This document shows positions 35,233 to 47,595 of a stretch of 64,000 bases of DNA, in pieces. This DNA comes from Paratinospora sagittata (lineage: Eukaryota; Streptophyta; Magnoliopsida; Ranunculales; Menispermaceae). Positions within the stretch are counted from its first letter, which is position 1. Each line of letters starts with the position of its first letter. A model generated the notes under the pieces. It saw only the letters and a program-made list of their open reading frames with translations. It did no database searches and was not told where the DNA came from. The position numbers and the translations under genes were made by a program. The DNA lies in contig CM069602.1 of NCBI GenBank assembly GCA_035771175.1, positions 7,503,001 through 7,567,000 on the forward strand, read 5' to 3'.

Positions 35233-35484
35233 ATGGATTTGGTGTCGGAATCTGGAAAATACCTATTTCTGAGCAGATTCGAGAGTCGAAATCTGGAGGA
35301 AGCTTTGATGTCAGGTAGCTTTCTGTTACAAATTTTTTGGGGTTTATGTATTTGGTGTTAACTTATTATATCTCTATGTCTATATCTTACAGTTTTTGTT
35401 GTTTGTTTGGTTTTAGTTTCGGATCTTGAGACTCCGAAGTTGACGATGTTTGGGATAGATCAACCCGAGATAAGAGAGGTTGAG
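35233..35484 (+). pseudogene. Unknown gene fragment, two 5' exons
   Basis: Exon 35233-35314 begins ATG (MDLVSESGKYLFLSRFESRN). It joins in phase across a GT-AG intron to 35417-35484, which encodes VSDLETPKLTMFGIDQPEIR and ends in a donor (GAG followed by gtacgg). Together that is exactly 50 codons with no stop. No further exon could be followed. I do not recognise the protein. It lies 355 bp after the IspF fragment on the same strand, so the two look like pieces of different host genes brought together. Confidence 0.5.
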
Positions 35485-35861
35485 GTACGGATTTTTGTGT
35501 CTTTGAGGTATCTACTCTTTTATAGATGCCGTAGGAAGGTTGTTCTATGCAATAAAGAATTGGAGCTGACAGAGGGTTACAGTGATGCAAGATTCATCCT
35601 TGTGTGTTTATTATTTGCACATGTGCTGAAGTGTGTTTATTATAATAGTCATGTGTTATTAGTCAAAAAGCATGCTATGCAAACATCATAACAAAATAAG
35701 TTACATAACAATGGAAACAAACAAAAGTTTTTGCATGACTCTCTAAACCCATAGAATTTATAAACAATAAATCTTATCCTTCATATGCTTGGCAAGAAGA
35801 GTCAGAAAAAAAACAATCCATAAAGGTTAGCTATGAATGAAAACAGAAAATTTATTAAGCT

Positions 35862-36027
35862 GACAGGATGATACCTTAGTAGTTTCGTGGGTAATATGTG
35901 CTGATAAATTTTGTCGTTGTACAGTAATTGTGTAGCGGCTTTATTTGTTGAAAAACTTCCGGCATACAAATGGGAAGAACATCCTAAAATTTATAATGAG
36001 TTTCAAGAAAAGGATAACACATGTAAC
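35862..36027 (+). repeat. Segment shared with 13115-13290, copy 2
   Basis: See 13115-13290. Here the segment reads without the 20-base insertion and runs on in an open frame (AYKWEEHPKIYNEFQEKDN). The ancestral piece may have been coding. The protein is not recognised. Confidence 0.7.
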
Positions 36028-36173
36028 AGTACTTCATGGGAAATAGTCAAGGAAAGCTGCAAGATCACATGGGCATCTCTCAGACTTGGACAAAATTAGG
36101 CAAAAGATCAGGACGGACAACCATCCATGGCCATCTCTCACAACTAAGACAAAACCAGGAAAAATCTTCATGT

Positions 36174-36687
36174 AACAGTAGTCAAGAAAGGCTGCAAGAT
36201 CACATGGGCAACAGCACGTTTGGACAAAATGATGTAAGCAGAAATGCTAAATTAACCAATGAGGTTAATGATAAGCTATTCCCATCAAATTCTTCCCCTG
36301 TAGGATTATTAAAGCCTTTTCGAAGCAACTGCTTTTTTCTAATAACTGCAAGTGGAGCTAAAGGTAGTCAGGTTGGTTATCTTGTTCTTGAACTTATCTG
36401 TTGAATTTTCACATGTCAATATCTTATGCTAACAGTAGTCAAGAAAGGCTGCACGATCACATAGGCAACAGCACATTTGGACAAAATGATGTCAAGTAGA
36501 AATGCTAAATTAACCAATGAGGTTAATGATAAGCTATTCCCATCAAATTCTTCCCCTGTAGGATTATTAAAGCCTTTTCGAAGCAACTGCTTTTTTCTAA
36601 TGACTGCAAGTGGAGCTAAAGGTAGTCAGGTTGGTTATCTTGTTCTTGAACTTATTTGTTGAATTTTCACATGTCAATATCTTATGC
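36174..36687 (+). repeat. 257-bp tandem duplication with conserved frame
   Basis: Units 36174-36430 and 36431-36687 are almost identical. Both contain the frame KLTNEVNDKLFPSNSSPVGL up to the same stop. A partial third copy (caagatcacatgggc) lies at about 36041-36070. The conserved frame may simply reflect recent duplication. Confidence 0.85.
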
Positions 36688-37030
36688 AATTCACATGAGA
36701 TGCTGTAGAAGCATTGACCTTTGTGTTGCCTAGAAACTGGATTGCATGGACAGAAAATTTATACGCTCTATAAATATCTTCTAAGAATGCTGAGGTGGCG
36801 CGCTGAGGAGTCTCCTTTGGAGTAAGTTATTAAGTATATATTATAGATTAGTATTGTAAATGTAAATAATACTGTGTATATAAATAATATTATATTTGTA
36901 AATAGTAATATATGTGAATAGTGATGTAAGCTTAAATAGTAATATACGGAAATAGTAACGTATCTCAATAAAGATCTTTCTGATGTGAAAGATCAGCGAC
37001 AGAGCCATAATCACAGAGCATAGTAAAAAT
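36688..37030. other. AT-rich intergenic stretch
   Basis: Low-complexity TA/TG-rich sequence with repeats of aatagtaatat. No gene seen. Confidence 0.4.
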
Positions 37031-37480
37031 TTCAAGAGAGGCCTGACGTATGTAGTATTATATTAATAAACAACTATATGAAAATAACTGCAGAAAAATA
37101 GGATACACCAAAAGACACCAAGAATTTATGTGGTACAACCCTCGATTGAGGGAAACATCTACGGGCAAAATGCAAAAAATTTACTATGTATAATAATTTA
37201 CAACTCTCTCTTCAAACTAGAAAATACCAAAGGAAGAGAAGAATTTAGACATGTACTAGAATTTCTACACTTCACTTGATGCTTATTTGACGCCTCCCAC
37301 TTCCCATATGGGGGTATTTATACTAAATTGAATACGATCCTCACCACACAATTAAATATTCACCCAAAAATCTTGATCATCTACATCTAATGCAACTTGC
37401 CTATTTGTCACTCTAATAATTCACCTAATTTTAGAAGCTTCCAAATAGTAGGCTTGGACTTGGTTTTGGACCTCTCCATA
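37031..37480 (-). mobile_element. Possible LTR fragment
   Basis: Contains a TATAAATA box on the minus strand (37315-37322) followed by a leader-like stretch and ggtacaaccctcgattgaggg, a layout typical of Copia-type LTR or TRIM ends. Boundaries were not found. Confidence 0.3.
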
Positions 37481-37873
37481 TGTAACGCCCCACGTCGAGT
37501 CAAACATAATCGTTGACTTATACATATAGTAAGACATATTTTTATGCGAATGTGTATGTGCACTGACTTAGAATGGCAAAAATACAAGTATGGTAGGGTT
37601 GTTGGCACACTAGGATGTTAGAGGTGTCACAAAAATACCATATTTAATGGAAAAAAAAACAATTTGAAATGCAAGGAGTGCGCTCCAGTGGTGGATTCCA
37701 GAGAGCAGAAATCTTGACCTTTCGCAAAAAGCGCACTCTTGGGAAGAGAAGCATGCTCCTATAATGAAAACTCGAGATATGAGTTTTCTGAGATTTTTAA
37801 AAAAGCGTTCTCCTTAAGGAGAAAAGCACGTTCCTTACGGGTTTGGGGAAAATTTCTAGTTTCTGGGCGAAAG
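37481..37873 (+). mobile_element. LTR fragment, 5' part (TGTAACGCCCC start)
   Basis: Begins TGTAACGCCCCACGTCGAGT, the kind of start seen in plant Gypsy LTRs. The region gtgcgctccagtggtgga resembles gtggagctcgctccatgga of the LTR at 39068. It is cut at 37874 by an oppositely oriented element of the same kind. Confidence 0.6.
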
Positions 37874-39067
37874 TGTCACGACCCACGTCCCGTGACGTCA
37901 TGACCGGCACCAAACCCCGGGTATACACTCCCTTGATACCCCTGGTGTCCCGTCAGCCTCATCTAAACAACCTGATACATAATTCCACATCTACCATCCA
38001 AACATAGACATAATCAAACCATCATGATAATTACATCTTCCAAAAGGACAAACATAAAAGTCCATAAGGTCCAAAATATAAAGTCCATACCTAACTACAA
38101 ATACAACCCATCTATGTGTTAACTATATACAATAAGTGTTATTAAGTACATAAATACAAAAATACAACGATGTACTACAACACCTACATCACAAAAGACA
38201 CGGTAAGCGCTCCGCAGCTAAGCCTTCCTTTTTTCCTTTCTACAGAACCTGAAATGATAAGAATGAGGAGTGAGCTACTACAAACTCAGTGAATGTTTTC
38301 TACAAGTGGAAATATACATGCATTTAGATAAAACATGGACAAAGTTCATCAAAGTAATTCAAATAACATGATGATGTACAAATGTCATATGCATGCTAAA
38401 CATAATGCATCTATGTCAATATCCAAGACAATGCATTTTATTTTCCAAACATGTCATATGCAATCCTACTCCACCTCCTGAGTAAGAAGCGACAGGGCCT
38501 AAGTTCACGACACGAAGGTCTTATTCGACTTCACTTTACTCGTATTCTATTAGGATTCCTAGGGTTGTCCGAAGGCAATACCTTTTGCCTGGGGATCCTA
38601 GCTACACAAGTCATAAAATCCTCGGCTAGGTTCACAACTAAGGATCACCATCTAGCCCATGAAATTTCCTAAAATTTCAGCTAGGAGATCCTACCCATTT
38701 GCCAACCCTTATGCTCATGCTCCAATCCATTTCATGAATCATTAAAACATGCATAATACAATAGTTAATCATTTAAAACATTTTCCATACTACAATGCCA
38801 CGTATAGAACCAAATGTAAAGAAACACTCACAGTTTATTAGCTAGACTAGCCAATCCCAAGCCAACCAAATTAAGCACTAGAGTGCCACCAAATACACCT
38901 TTATGCACAGCAACACCAAACCATGCAAATCAACCTTCAATTGGCACAATTAGGGGCACTTGGATCACCAACAAACCCTGCACACAACATAGGTTTATTC
39001 ATCCATAAAATATAGTCCAATTACATGCCAATTACATGCCAATTCCATGAACTAAGCCCCAATTTAC
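37874..39067 (-). mobile_element. LTR fragment, reverse orientation (TGTCACGACC end)
   Basis: Reading left to right it opens TGTCACGACCCACG and carries TGACGTCATGACCGGCAC at 37893-37910, the same 18 bases found near the end of the LTR at 41373. Further parallels are gtgagct-ctcagtgaat and aacactcacagttt. It stops at 39067, where another element starts. Its own outer end is missing. Confidence 0.6.
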
Positions 39068-40925
39068 TGTAACACTTGTACCTTAGGATGACGTCATTTT
39101 GACCCGTAGAGTACTCGTATACGTATATATATACGTATGTGTATACGTATTTGATGCTCGACGTGCATAGGTTCGAGTGTATTTGCATGTTTTTATGTTG
39201 TTTGGAGTGCGCGTGAAGTTTCAGAACCATCGGAGACCCTTTCGACGTCGAAAATGGTGTTTTGGATCAGTGGAGCTCGCTCCATGGAGGAAGAAATTTT
39301 TGTCACCGATTACATCAATAGCTTGTTCACCTATATGCGTGGTCCGATTGAGCTGAAATTTTGTCAGCTTATTCTTCTCAGATAGATCTTCATTATGAAC
39401 GATAAAGATCTTGATCGGAGTTATCTACTGTGCGATAGAAGACTCCAAACACTATTTCTGGGATTTGCGGATTTTCTTGCACAGTTTTGATCAAACGATT
39501 GGATCTCGCAATCCCACCGTTAGATTGAGCTGAAATTTACCAAAAAGTTTGTAACTGACTCAAAAAATTTAAACGGTTAAGATGTTAATTTGGTGAGTAG
39601 TTTGTAAGAAATTGATTATCTAAGTGAAAGTAATTGTAGCAGGAAAATCTATTTTTTGGAAGTTTTTCATGATGGTCCAAACTTGTCTATTTAAGCAAAC
39701 AGCACCTAATTTTCAGCTCATTTGCTCATTTTTCACTTAGAAAATAGGGAAAAGAGCTGGATAAAAGGAAATGAGAGGGAAGCTAGGGTTTTGGTGATGT
39801 TTGCTAAAAAATCCCTAAGGTTTGCATATTTTCCTGATTTTCTTCCTTTAATCTCTTTAGTTTGAGCATGTGAGTTGTATTTTGACCTAAGAAATGCCAT
39901 GGGTTTTCAGTTGAGGGTGTTCCAGACCTAGGGTTCCTTTGCATGTACCCTAATGTTGAATGGAGGCCATTGATACCATTTTCCCCAATTTCTCACTTGG
40001 ATATGGTGGAACCCTTTGTAAATGGACCTACACTTGGTTCATGGCCTTAGACTTTTCGAAATGGCTTGCATGTCATCTATGTTAGGCTTATGGAGGCTTG
40101 CATGTCATCTATGTTAGGCTTATGGACACTAGAAACTGATCCATGTATTTTGCTGGGAGATTTCCATGGTAAAATCATTGGGTTTAGTACAAATGGCCCT
40201 TGCTTGGTTCATTGACCTAGGGTTGAGAACAAGCCTTGCATGTCAACTATGTTGACCTAGTGGGCATTGTTGATGAACCCATGATGCTATATCAGTATTT
40301 TGCATGGCTGAACATGGTAACTTAGTGTGATTTTGGCCTAGGCCATGTGATGTGAGAAATTTCAATGAATTTGGAAATTTGCCCAAATTTTGGGATTTTG
40401 ACCAAGACTTGGTCAATTGATGAAATTGACTTGGTAAATAGTCTAATTAACCCTATTTATAATTAAATGCCTTGTATTACAGTGGTTGGATCAACTTATT
40501 GCATTCAATTGGGTTAAATGTGGGTTAATTTGGTATTCAATGGTTGAATTGAGCAATATGGGATTAGTTCATGGGTATGACCATTTTAGAATTTTAATTG
40601 GCTATGTAGTTGGGTTAAAACATGATTGTTTGGCACACTTTGGACTGATTTTCAGTATTATGTAAACCATATCGTTTGCAGGGATTTGTGCATGATATAA
40701 GTAACCCAAATAGACCAATTGGGAATTGAGGTGCATTGGGGTGATTGTGACATTCTAGTGTTTTTTTGTGGTTGGAATTGGATTGGCTAAGTTTGGCCAA
40801 TCAAGTTGTGAATGTTTCTTTACTCGTGATTTCTATATGAGACATTGTAATATAAATGAGTCTTTAAATGCTTATCTAATGTAGTATGCATGATTTAATG
40901 GTTCATAAAATATATTTGAGAATAG
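39068..40925 (+). mobile_element. LTR fragment, forward (TGTAACACTT start), truncated
   Basis: Starts TGTAACACTTGTACC with TGACGTCA close by. A TATA-like tctatttaag near 39696 is followed by a leader. The end part (aatgtttctttactcgtga) mirrors 38816-38830. The normal GTGACA end is missing: the sequence gives way to a LINE fragment near 40926. No gag or pol. Confidence 0.6.
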
Positions 40926-41192
40926 TCAGTTGGAAAAGCAATGTGCGTTGGATTTCCTAGTATGGGATTCTCTTTTAGGGAATTCCATTAAGGTTGGATG
41001 GTTCTGCCAATGAACGTTCTCCCAACCAAGTGTCTTCCCAAAAGTGGAATGTGAGACCATTTCTAACTTTAGGCCTAATGTGCTAAAAAATCTTTGGAAA
41101 CAATGAGGCAATAAACTTCCATGGGCTCCTATATGTCCTTCTCTGTGCCCTCTTCTCATGATCCTCCCAATCTGCAAGTGATATCTTCCCAT
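40926..41192 (-). mobile_element. LINE (L1-type) ORF2 fragment
   Basis: Read in the second minus frame this gives SPWKFIASLFPKIF then VRNGLTFHFWEDTWLGERSL, the segment just before the zinc-binding RT domain of plant LINEs (compare GNG..xRFWEDxWLG). Stops and a frame change show it is dead. The 88-aa ORF here is in the wrong frame. Confidence 0.7.
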
Positions 41193-41280
41193 ACCGGCTA
41201 GTAATCACTCTTGTCAAAAAAATATGTTACCGAATCATTTATGATCAACTTACTTTTACTATGATATCGATGGTTTATGT

Positions 41281-41372
41281 AGGAGAGAGAAACCTAAAAA
41301 CACGTCTCAAGATGTACCCACTTGTCATCTATCACCTTTGAAGGGGTAGAATGAGTGTTTTTTGTGGGTAAA
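41281..41372 (+). repeat. Dispersed repeat R, second copy, left half
   Basis: Matches 4180-4280: gagagagaaacctaaaaa, gatgtacccacttgtcatctatcacc, gagtgtttttt. It is interrupted at 41372 by the LTR insertion and resumes at 46568 (cttaaaacttccaactaaaattataactcata). Confidence 0.75.
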
Positions 41373-44300
41373 TGTCACGACACCCCTGACGTAGGCTGAC
41401 GTCATGACCGGCACAGTGTACTATACACCGTACATCCCATATACAGTATATAATACACTGTCAGCCTCAACGAACATTCACAATAATTTTCAAAATTTTT
41501 AGAATTTTTGACAGCATCTCCCCCATAAAATGGACAATTCACATTTTTTCTGATATACCACAAATCAAATCCAATATATATATATAATCATTCTATTCAT
41601 TCCACAAATCAAATTCTCACCTGATAAATATATATGATCATCTCATTTCATCATCACAAGCATTGTATAACCCAACATATCAAATCAAAATCCATGTTTT
41701 CTTACAACCCATCTATGTGATAATATTGATCCGTAGGATGTGATATATATTCATTTGAAAATAAAGAAAATATAATCTATTTCTTTCGCATACGCGTACA
41801 TTAACAAAATAAGAATGTAAATCACGTATCTACTATCGTGCTTTTCCTTTTGACTCTGTACCTGAAATATTGAAGGAAATGGAGTGAGCAAAAAACAGCT
41901 CAGTGAATATATTTCTTGATATGGCAATTATATGCATTTAGGGAAATATGACATTTAAAATCATTTCAAACAATTATTAAACACATGCATCATTCAACGA
42001 ATATATTCTACATGTAAACAACATAAATTTTATGAGTTTTCTAGAAAACAATGCATCATTTTCCACGAAATCCACAATCTCCCTCCTTCAAGGCAAGAGA
42101 GCGGGTATAGCCCTTATATGGCCGTTACAAGGTAGCCACAACCTCTCATTATCCAATTCACATTCATTTCAAGGATCTTCAATCCTTGTTAGGACAGACC
42201 TACTGACAATGAGGTTACGCATAACACTCATCCGGGTCTAATTCCTAACGAAATGACACCAACTTGCCTTTGCAAGTCTCACATTGTAACACTCTGTAGT
42301 TTTAATTAAATACATACGTTGAATTATGCGTATATCGAGATATATAATATACGTATTTTATACGTAAGAGACAAATATACGCGTGTATGATTAGTAAATA
42401 AATAAAATTATGAAATAGAGATGATACATATGGGATCATCCTATTAAAAAAATGGAGTTGAATTAAATTGATTAATTTATGGGGTTGGTTAATTAAAAAT
42501 GTGGATTGGAGTATGATTTAATGAATTAATGAATAGTATGATTGAATGAATGAGAGTGAAATATTAAGATGGGGAGTTGGTTAACTATTGAGATGAGGAG
42601 CATTGGATCATTGTTTTATATAAAATATCAACTCTCTCCTTTCTCATCTCAATCTCTTGTACGTTAACAAAAAAAACGTGTAAAAGAAAATAAAAGGAAA
42701 AGAAGTGCAGAGAAGAAGCAGCAAGAGAGAAAAGGAAAGGACGGAAGGAAGAAAGAAGAGGAAACGGAGGGAGAACGCGGGATTCAAGCGAAATTCGGAC
42801 TCGCGGTAAGTTATTTTTACTTTATTTCTTCGTGAAATTCATATCTAAGCTAGATGTAACCTTTCTTTCAGAGTAATTTTTGTTGTGGGAGCCGTTTTAC
42901 GACATTTTTAAAAATTGAAATTTTTACCCAACGTGAATGAAAATTTGTTAAGAAGGTTGGAAAACACTTTCTAGGCTGTAGGAACCTTAAATATATGGTT
43001 AGATTGAATTTATGTGTTCATTTGAAATTTTTATAGTAGTTGGAAGTTTGTTGGAATTTAGAGTTTTGATTAGAGACCATTTGAATCATTTAAAACCCGA
43101 TGAAACTCTAGTTTAAGGCTATAGAATGGTAGAATGCATTGTTGCGAGTCCATCGATGCTAAGTTCATGATTTTTGGAAACCGTTTGACAATTTTAATAA
43201 AAATTTACATGTTTTCAATGAATAGTGACAATGTGAATAGTATTATGATCATATCCAATGAATAAATTGGAATTAAAATCCAATGAAACTCCGGTTTGAG
43301 ATCATAGAATCGTAGAGAATTGAATTCCGGAGTTTCGATGTTAAGATCATGATTTTTGGATATGATTTGATATTTTTAGTAACTAAATATATGATTTTGG
43401 TGAGTAAAATTCACTGTCGTGACCTTCGCGAACATGTAAAACCTCAATAAAATACCTGTTGAAGGTAGTAGAATGATAGAATGACTGGTTTTACACGTGT
43501 CGATGTGGACAGAATAATTTTAGGAATGTTCTAGATTTTTAATAAAATTGATATATGTTCCAGTAGAAAAATAAACTGAGAATTAGTGAAAATATGAATT
43601 GGAACTCTATTTTCATCGTTCTTTCTTGTGGAAATATCTAGATTGACCACAGAAACGAGATAGTAGTTTCTTCAACTGCTTATGAGTCCTAAATTGAGTT
43701 AGAATCTAAAGTCACAGAATGCGTATAATATTTTTAAGATTGATCTTTATTATGGGTGATTTGAAGTGAGTTGAGAAATTAAATATGTAAATAGATATAA
43801 ATAAATGAAATTGAATTATGGAGTGATTGTGACAGGTTAAGTTAGTTGGATTTATGGACTTAAATTGGAGCTGGACTCGAAAGTGACAGTGATGGTATTT
43901 AAGTTGAAAATTCTTGTATTGTGAGTATATTTTCTTGATTTTGGTTCTTGTATGACATTTTATTTATATGAAATATTTAATTGTAAACATGTTATATACG
44001 TACATGCATTGTATTTTATTGATCATTCAAAATGATTTTGGCATTTGGAGTATGTGAGACGTGCGAAGGCAGATCGCATATGTTGTCATTTTGTTAGGAA
44101 TTAGACCCGGATGAGTATTATGCGTAACCTCATTGTCAGTAGGTCTGTCCTAACAAGGATTGGAGATCCTTGAAACGACTGTGAATTGGGTAATGAGAGG
44201 TGTGGCTACCTTGTAACAGTCATACAAGGGTTAGACCCGCTCTCTTGCCTTGAAGGAGGGAGATTGTGGATTTTGTGGAAAAAAGAATACATTGTTTTCT

Positions 44301-46562
44301 TGAAAACCCATGAAATTTATGTTGTTGTCATGTATGATATATTCGTTGAATGATGCATGTGTTTAATATTTGTTTGAAATGATTTTAAATGTCATATTTT
44401 CCTAAATGCATATAATTGTCATATTAAGAAATATATTCACTGAGCTGTTGATTGCTCACTTCATTTCCACGTGAGCCTTCGTCTGGTATGTATATGTATG
44501 CATTGGAGGATATGGGTTATATTTTTGTTATTTTGATATGTAGAATTATCACATACTATATATATAACATCACCTACATGGGTTGTGGGGTAATGTTATA
44601 CTATGCTTGTGATAATGAAATGAGATGATGAGATATATTGATCAGGTAAGGATTTGATGTGTGAATGAATGGAATGATTAGATATATCTATATTGGATTT
44701 GATTTGTGATATATCAGGAAAAAAATGTGAAATGTCCATTTTATGGGGAGGTGCTGTCAAGATTTTTGAAAATTATGGGAATTTTTGTGAATGTCCGTTG
44801 AAGCTGACAGTGTATTATATACTGTATATGGGTATGTACAGTGTATAGTATACTGTGCCGGTCATGACGTTAGCCTACGTCAGGGGCGTCGTGACACACA
44901 TGCTCCAATGCTAAAAAGAAATCATTTATGAATGCAAATTAAAACACAATGCAACAATATATGCATAGCATATTTACATTCAAACATTTCATATATAAAA
45001 TGTCGTACAAGAACCAAAATCAAGAAAATATACTCACAGTACAAGACTTTTCAACTTAATTACAATCACGTCGCTTTTGAGTCCATCTCCAATTTAAATC
45101 CAACTAATTCAACCTGTCACAATCACTCCAAAATTCAATTTCATTTATTCATATCTATTTACATATTTAATTTCTCAAATCACCAATAATAAAGATCAAC
45201 CTTAAAAATATTATACACATTCTGTGACTTTAAATTCCAACTCAATTTAGGACCCATAAGCAGTTGAAGAAACTACTATCTCGTTTATGTGGTCAATCTA
45301 GATATTTCCACAAGAAAGAATAGTGAAATTAAATTTCCAATTCATATTTTCACTAGTTCTCAGTTTTATTTTTCTCCTGGAACATATATCAATTTTATTA
45401 AAAATATATTACATTCCTAAAATTATTCTGTCCACATCGACACGTGTAAAATCCGTCATACTACCATTTTACTACCTTCAACAAGTATTTTACTAAGATT
45501 TTACACGTTCGCGGAGGCATCCAAAGTCAATTTTACTCACAAAAATCATATATTTAGCTACTAAAAATATCAAAGCATATCCAAAAATCATGATCGAAAC
45601 GTCCGGAATTCAGTTCTCTACGATTCTATGATCTCAAACCGGAGTTTAATTGGATTCTAATTTCATTTTATTCACTGGATATGATCACAGTACTATTCAC
45701 GTCATTGTTCATTGGAAACATGGAGATTTTTACTAAAATTGTCAAACGGTCTCCAAAAATCATGAAATTAGCATCGATGGACTCACAACAGTTCATTCTA
45801 CCATTCTATAGCCTTAAACTGGAGTTTCATCGGGTTTAATATGATTCAAAAGGTTTCTAATATAAACTCTAACTTCCAACAAACTTCCAACAGCCATAAA
45901 AATTTCAAATAAACACATAAATAAAATCTAACCACATATTCGGGGCTTCTATAATCCAGGGAGTGTTTTTTCACCTTTCGAACAAATTTTCATTCAAGTT
46001 GGGTAAAAACCCTAATTTTAAAAACACTGTAAAACAACTCTCATAGCTAAAATTACTCCGCTAGAATCGTTACATCTAGCTTAGATATTAATTTCACGAA
46101 GAAATGGAGTGAAAATCACTTACCGCGAGTCCCGATTTGACGCAAATCTCACGTTTCTCCCTTCGTTCTCTTCTTGCTTCTTCTCTCCGTCCGTTCTTCT
46201 TTCTTCTCTTTTTTTTTTTTTTTTGGACGTTGGTGAGAGAGAGAGATTAGAAATGAGATAAGTGAGAGAACGAGAGAATGAGAGAATGAGAGAATGAGAG
46301 CATGAGAGAATGATAAGTTTATAATATAAGGTCATTTATATCATCTTATACTAATATCAACTTATAATCTAATGATAGTATGACATTTAATAATACAATC
46401 TACTTAATAAAGTAACTTTCTCATCTTAATATTTAACTTTCATGCTGTATGTATTTTTATACACGCTTATATTTGCTTCTTACGTATAAAATACGTATAT
46501 TATATATCTCGATATATTCATAATTTAACGTATGTATATAATTAAAATTACAGGGTGTTACA
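41373..46562 (-). mobile_element. Outer solo-LTR-like element, TSD gtaaa
   Basis: Starts TGTCACGACACCCC at 41373 and ends GGGTGTTACA at 46562. It is flanked by gtaaa at 41368-41372 and 46563-46567. Without the nested inner element and its duplication it is about 2573 bp. In its own orientation (minus) it begins TGTAACACCC and ends GGGTGTCGTGACA. TG…CA ends, a 5-bp duplication and no coding region fit a long solo LTR, probably Gypsy-type. Reverse-oriented sequence matches the inner element throughout. Confidence 0.85.
42285..44896 (+). mobile_element. Inner solo-LTR-like element of the same family, TSD cacat
   Basis: Starts TGTAACACTC and ends GGGGCGTCGTGACA, 2612 bp, flanked by cacat at 42280-42284 and 44897-44901. 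It lies inside the outer element in the opposite orientation. A TATA-like tttatataaa near 42615-42626 precedes a purine-rich leader and a possible donor (cgcggtaagt near 42805). No protein-coding domain. Confidence 0.88.
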
Positions 46563-46567
46563 GTAAA

Positions 46568-46690
46568 TCTTAAAACTTCCAACTAAAATTATAACTCATA
46601 CTAAAAAGACCAAAATGCTCACAAGCAAACCTTCGTAAAGCTGAAACTATTGCTTGAGGCCATCTTTGGCTCCATTTAAGAGAGCTCTTT
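46568..46690 (+). repeat. Dispersed repeat R, second copy, right half
   Basis: Continuation of 41281-41372 after the LTR insertion. Compare 4290-4390 (taaagctgaa…gaggcc-tctttggc). Confidence 0.75.
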
Positions 46691-47595
46691 TAAAGTGCTT
46701 TCAAAACAATAACAATTTTTAAAGGATTTGGTAACACTTGCTTCTAATTAAATTGTAGTGAAAAAAAAATAATTTTTTACTTGTAAAAGAAGTTGGGAGA
46801 CACTAGTTTTTTTTCCAAAAGTGTTTTTAGAAAAAGCTCTTTCAAGTAAGGCTTTTCTCTCTTGTCATTTTGAGGTTAGCACAAACCGGGCATGGTATTT
46901 TCTTTTCTTTTCTTTTTTTATTTTTTTTTTATTTTTTATTTTTAAATCAACAGCAAGATGTTGTTCTAATGGTGGAGGCTCTTCTCTTGATTTCAGGGGG
47001 CTGAAGACCGTCATCTTCATGGCAAGTCTGTATGCTAATTTTGGCTACGAAATTTCCTGTAGCAAGTAATGACTTTATTAGAGAAAAACGGAAAGATGAT
47101 ACATGTATAATAAAAAGAAGACTATTTTTTCTATATATATTTGCTGTTATCGTATTACAAATGTTCGTAAAAGTAGAAATAATAAATTATTTCTGAAATA
47201 GAATTATTATTTACTAATTCTTAACAATTTTGAATCCTTGTAAGTGTACAAATTATAGAAATTGATCTTTCGTTGTGCGATATAAGTCGTTAAAGAATAC
47301 TTGATGACTAAGATTTGGACCAGATTCCCAAGTAGCTGGCTAATTTAATTATTTTTTAGTTTCTAACATTCGTTAAATAAAAAATATTTGTTGAATTATT
47401 ATTTATCGATTATATGAAGAATCTCGATTTGATTACAATATGATAAATTTTGCAATTTGAGTTACATTATTTCTAAGACTTAATTTTTTACATATATATA
47501 TATATTTATGGTAATCGAGATTTTGGCATCTACTTCTTTCGAAGCAAGAATAATCTATCTAAATTCGAAAATTCAAAATTTGCATAAATAAAAAC
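46691..47595. other. Intergenic, no gene recognised
   Basis: AT-rich. The stretch 46680-46830 loosely resembles 60430-60550 (ggctcc-ttt, gtgctttcaaa). No convincing ORF. Confidence 0.4.

Noticed and set aside
40926..41192. 88-aa minus ORF
   Set aside because: The LINE similarity is in a different frame of the same strand, so this ORF is a shadow.
41373..46562. One 5.2-kb DNA transposon with long inverted repeats
   Set aside because: Two independent sets of TG…CA ends and 5-bp duplications (gtaaa, cacat) explain the structure better as nested LTRs.
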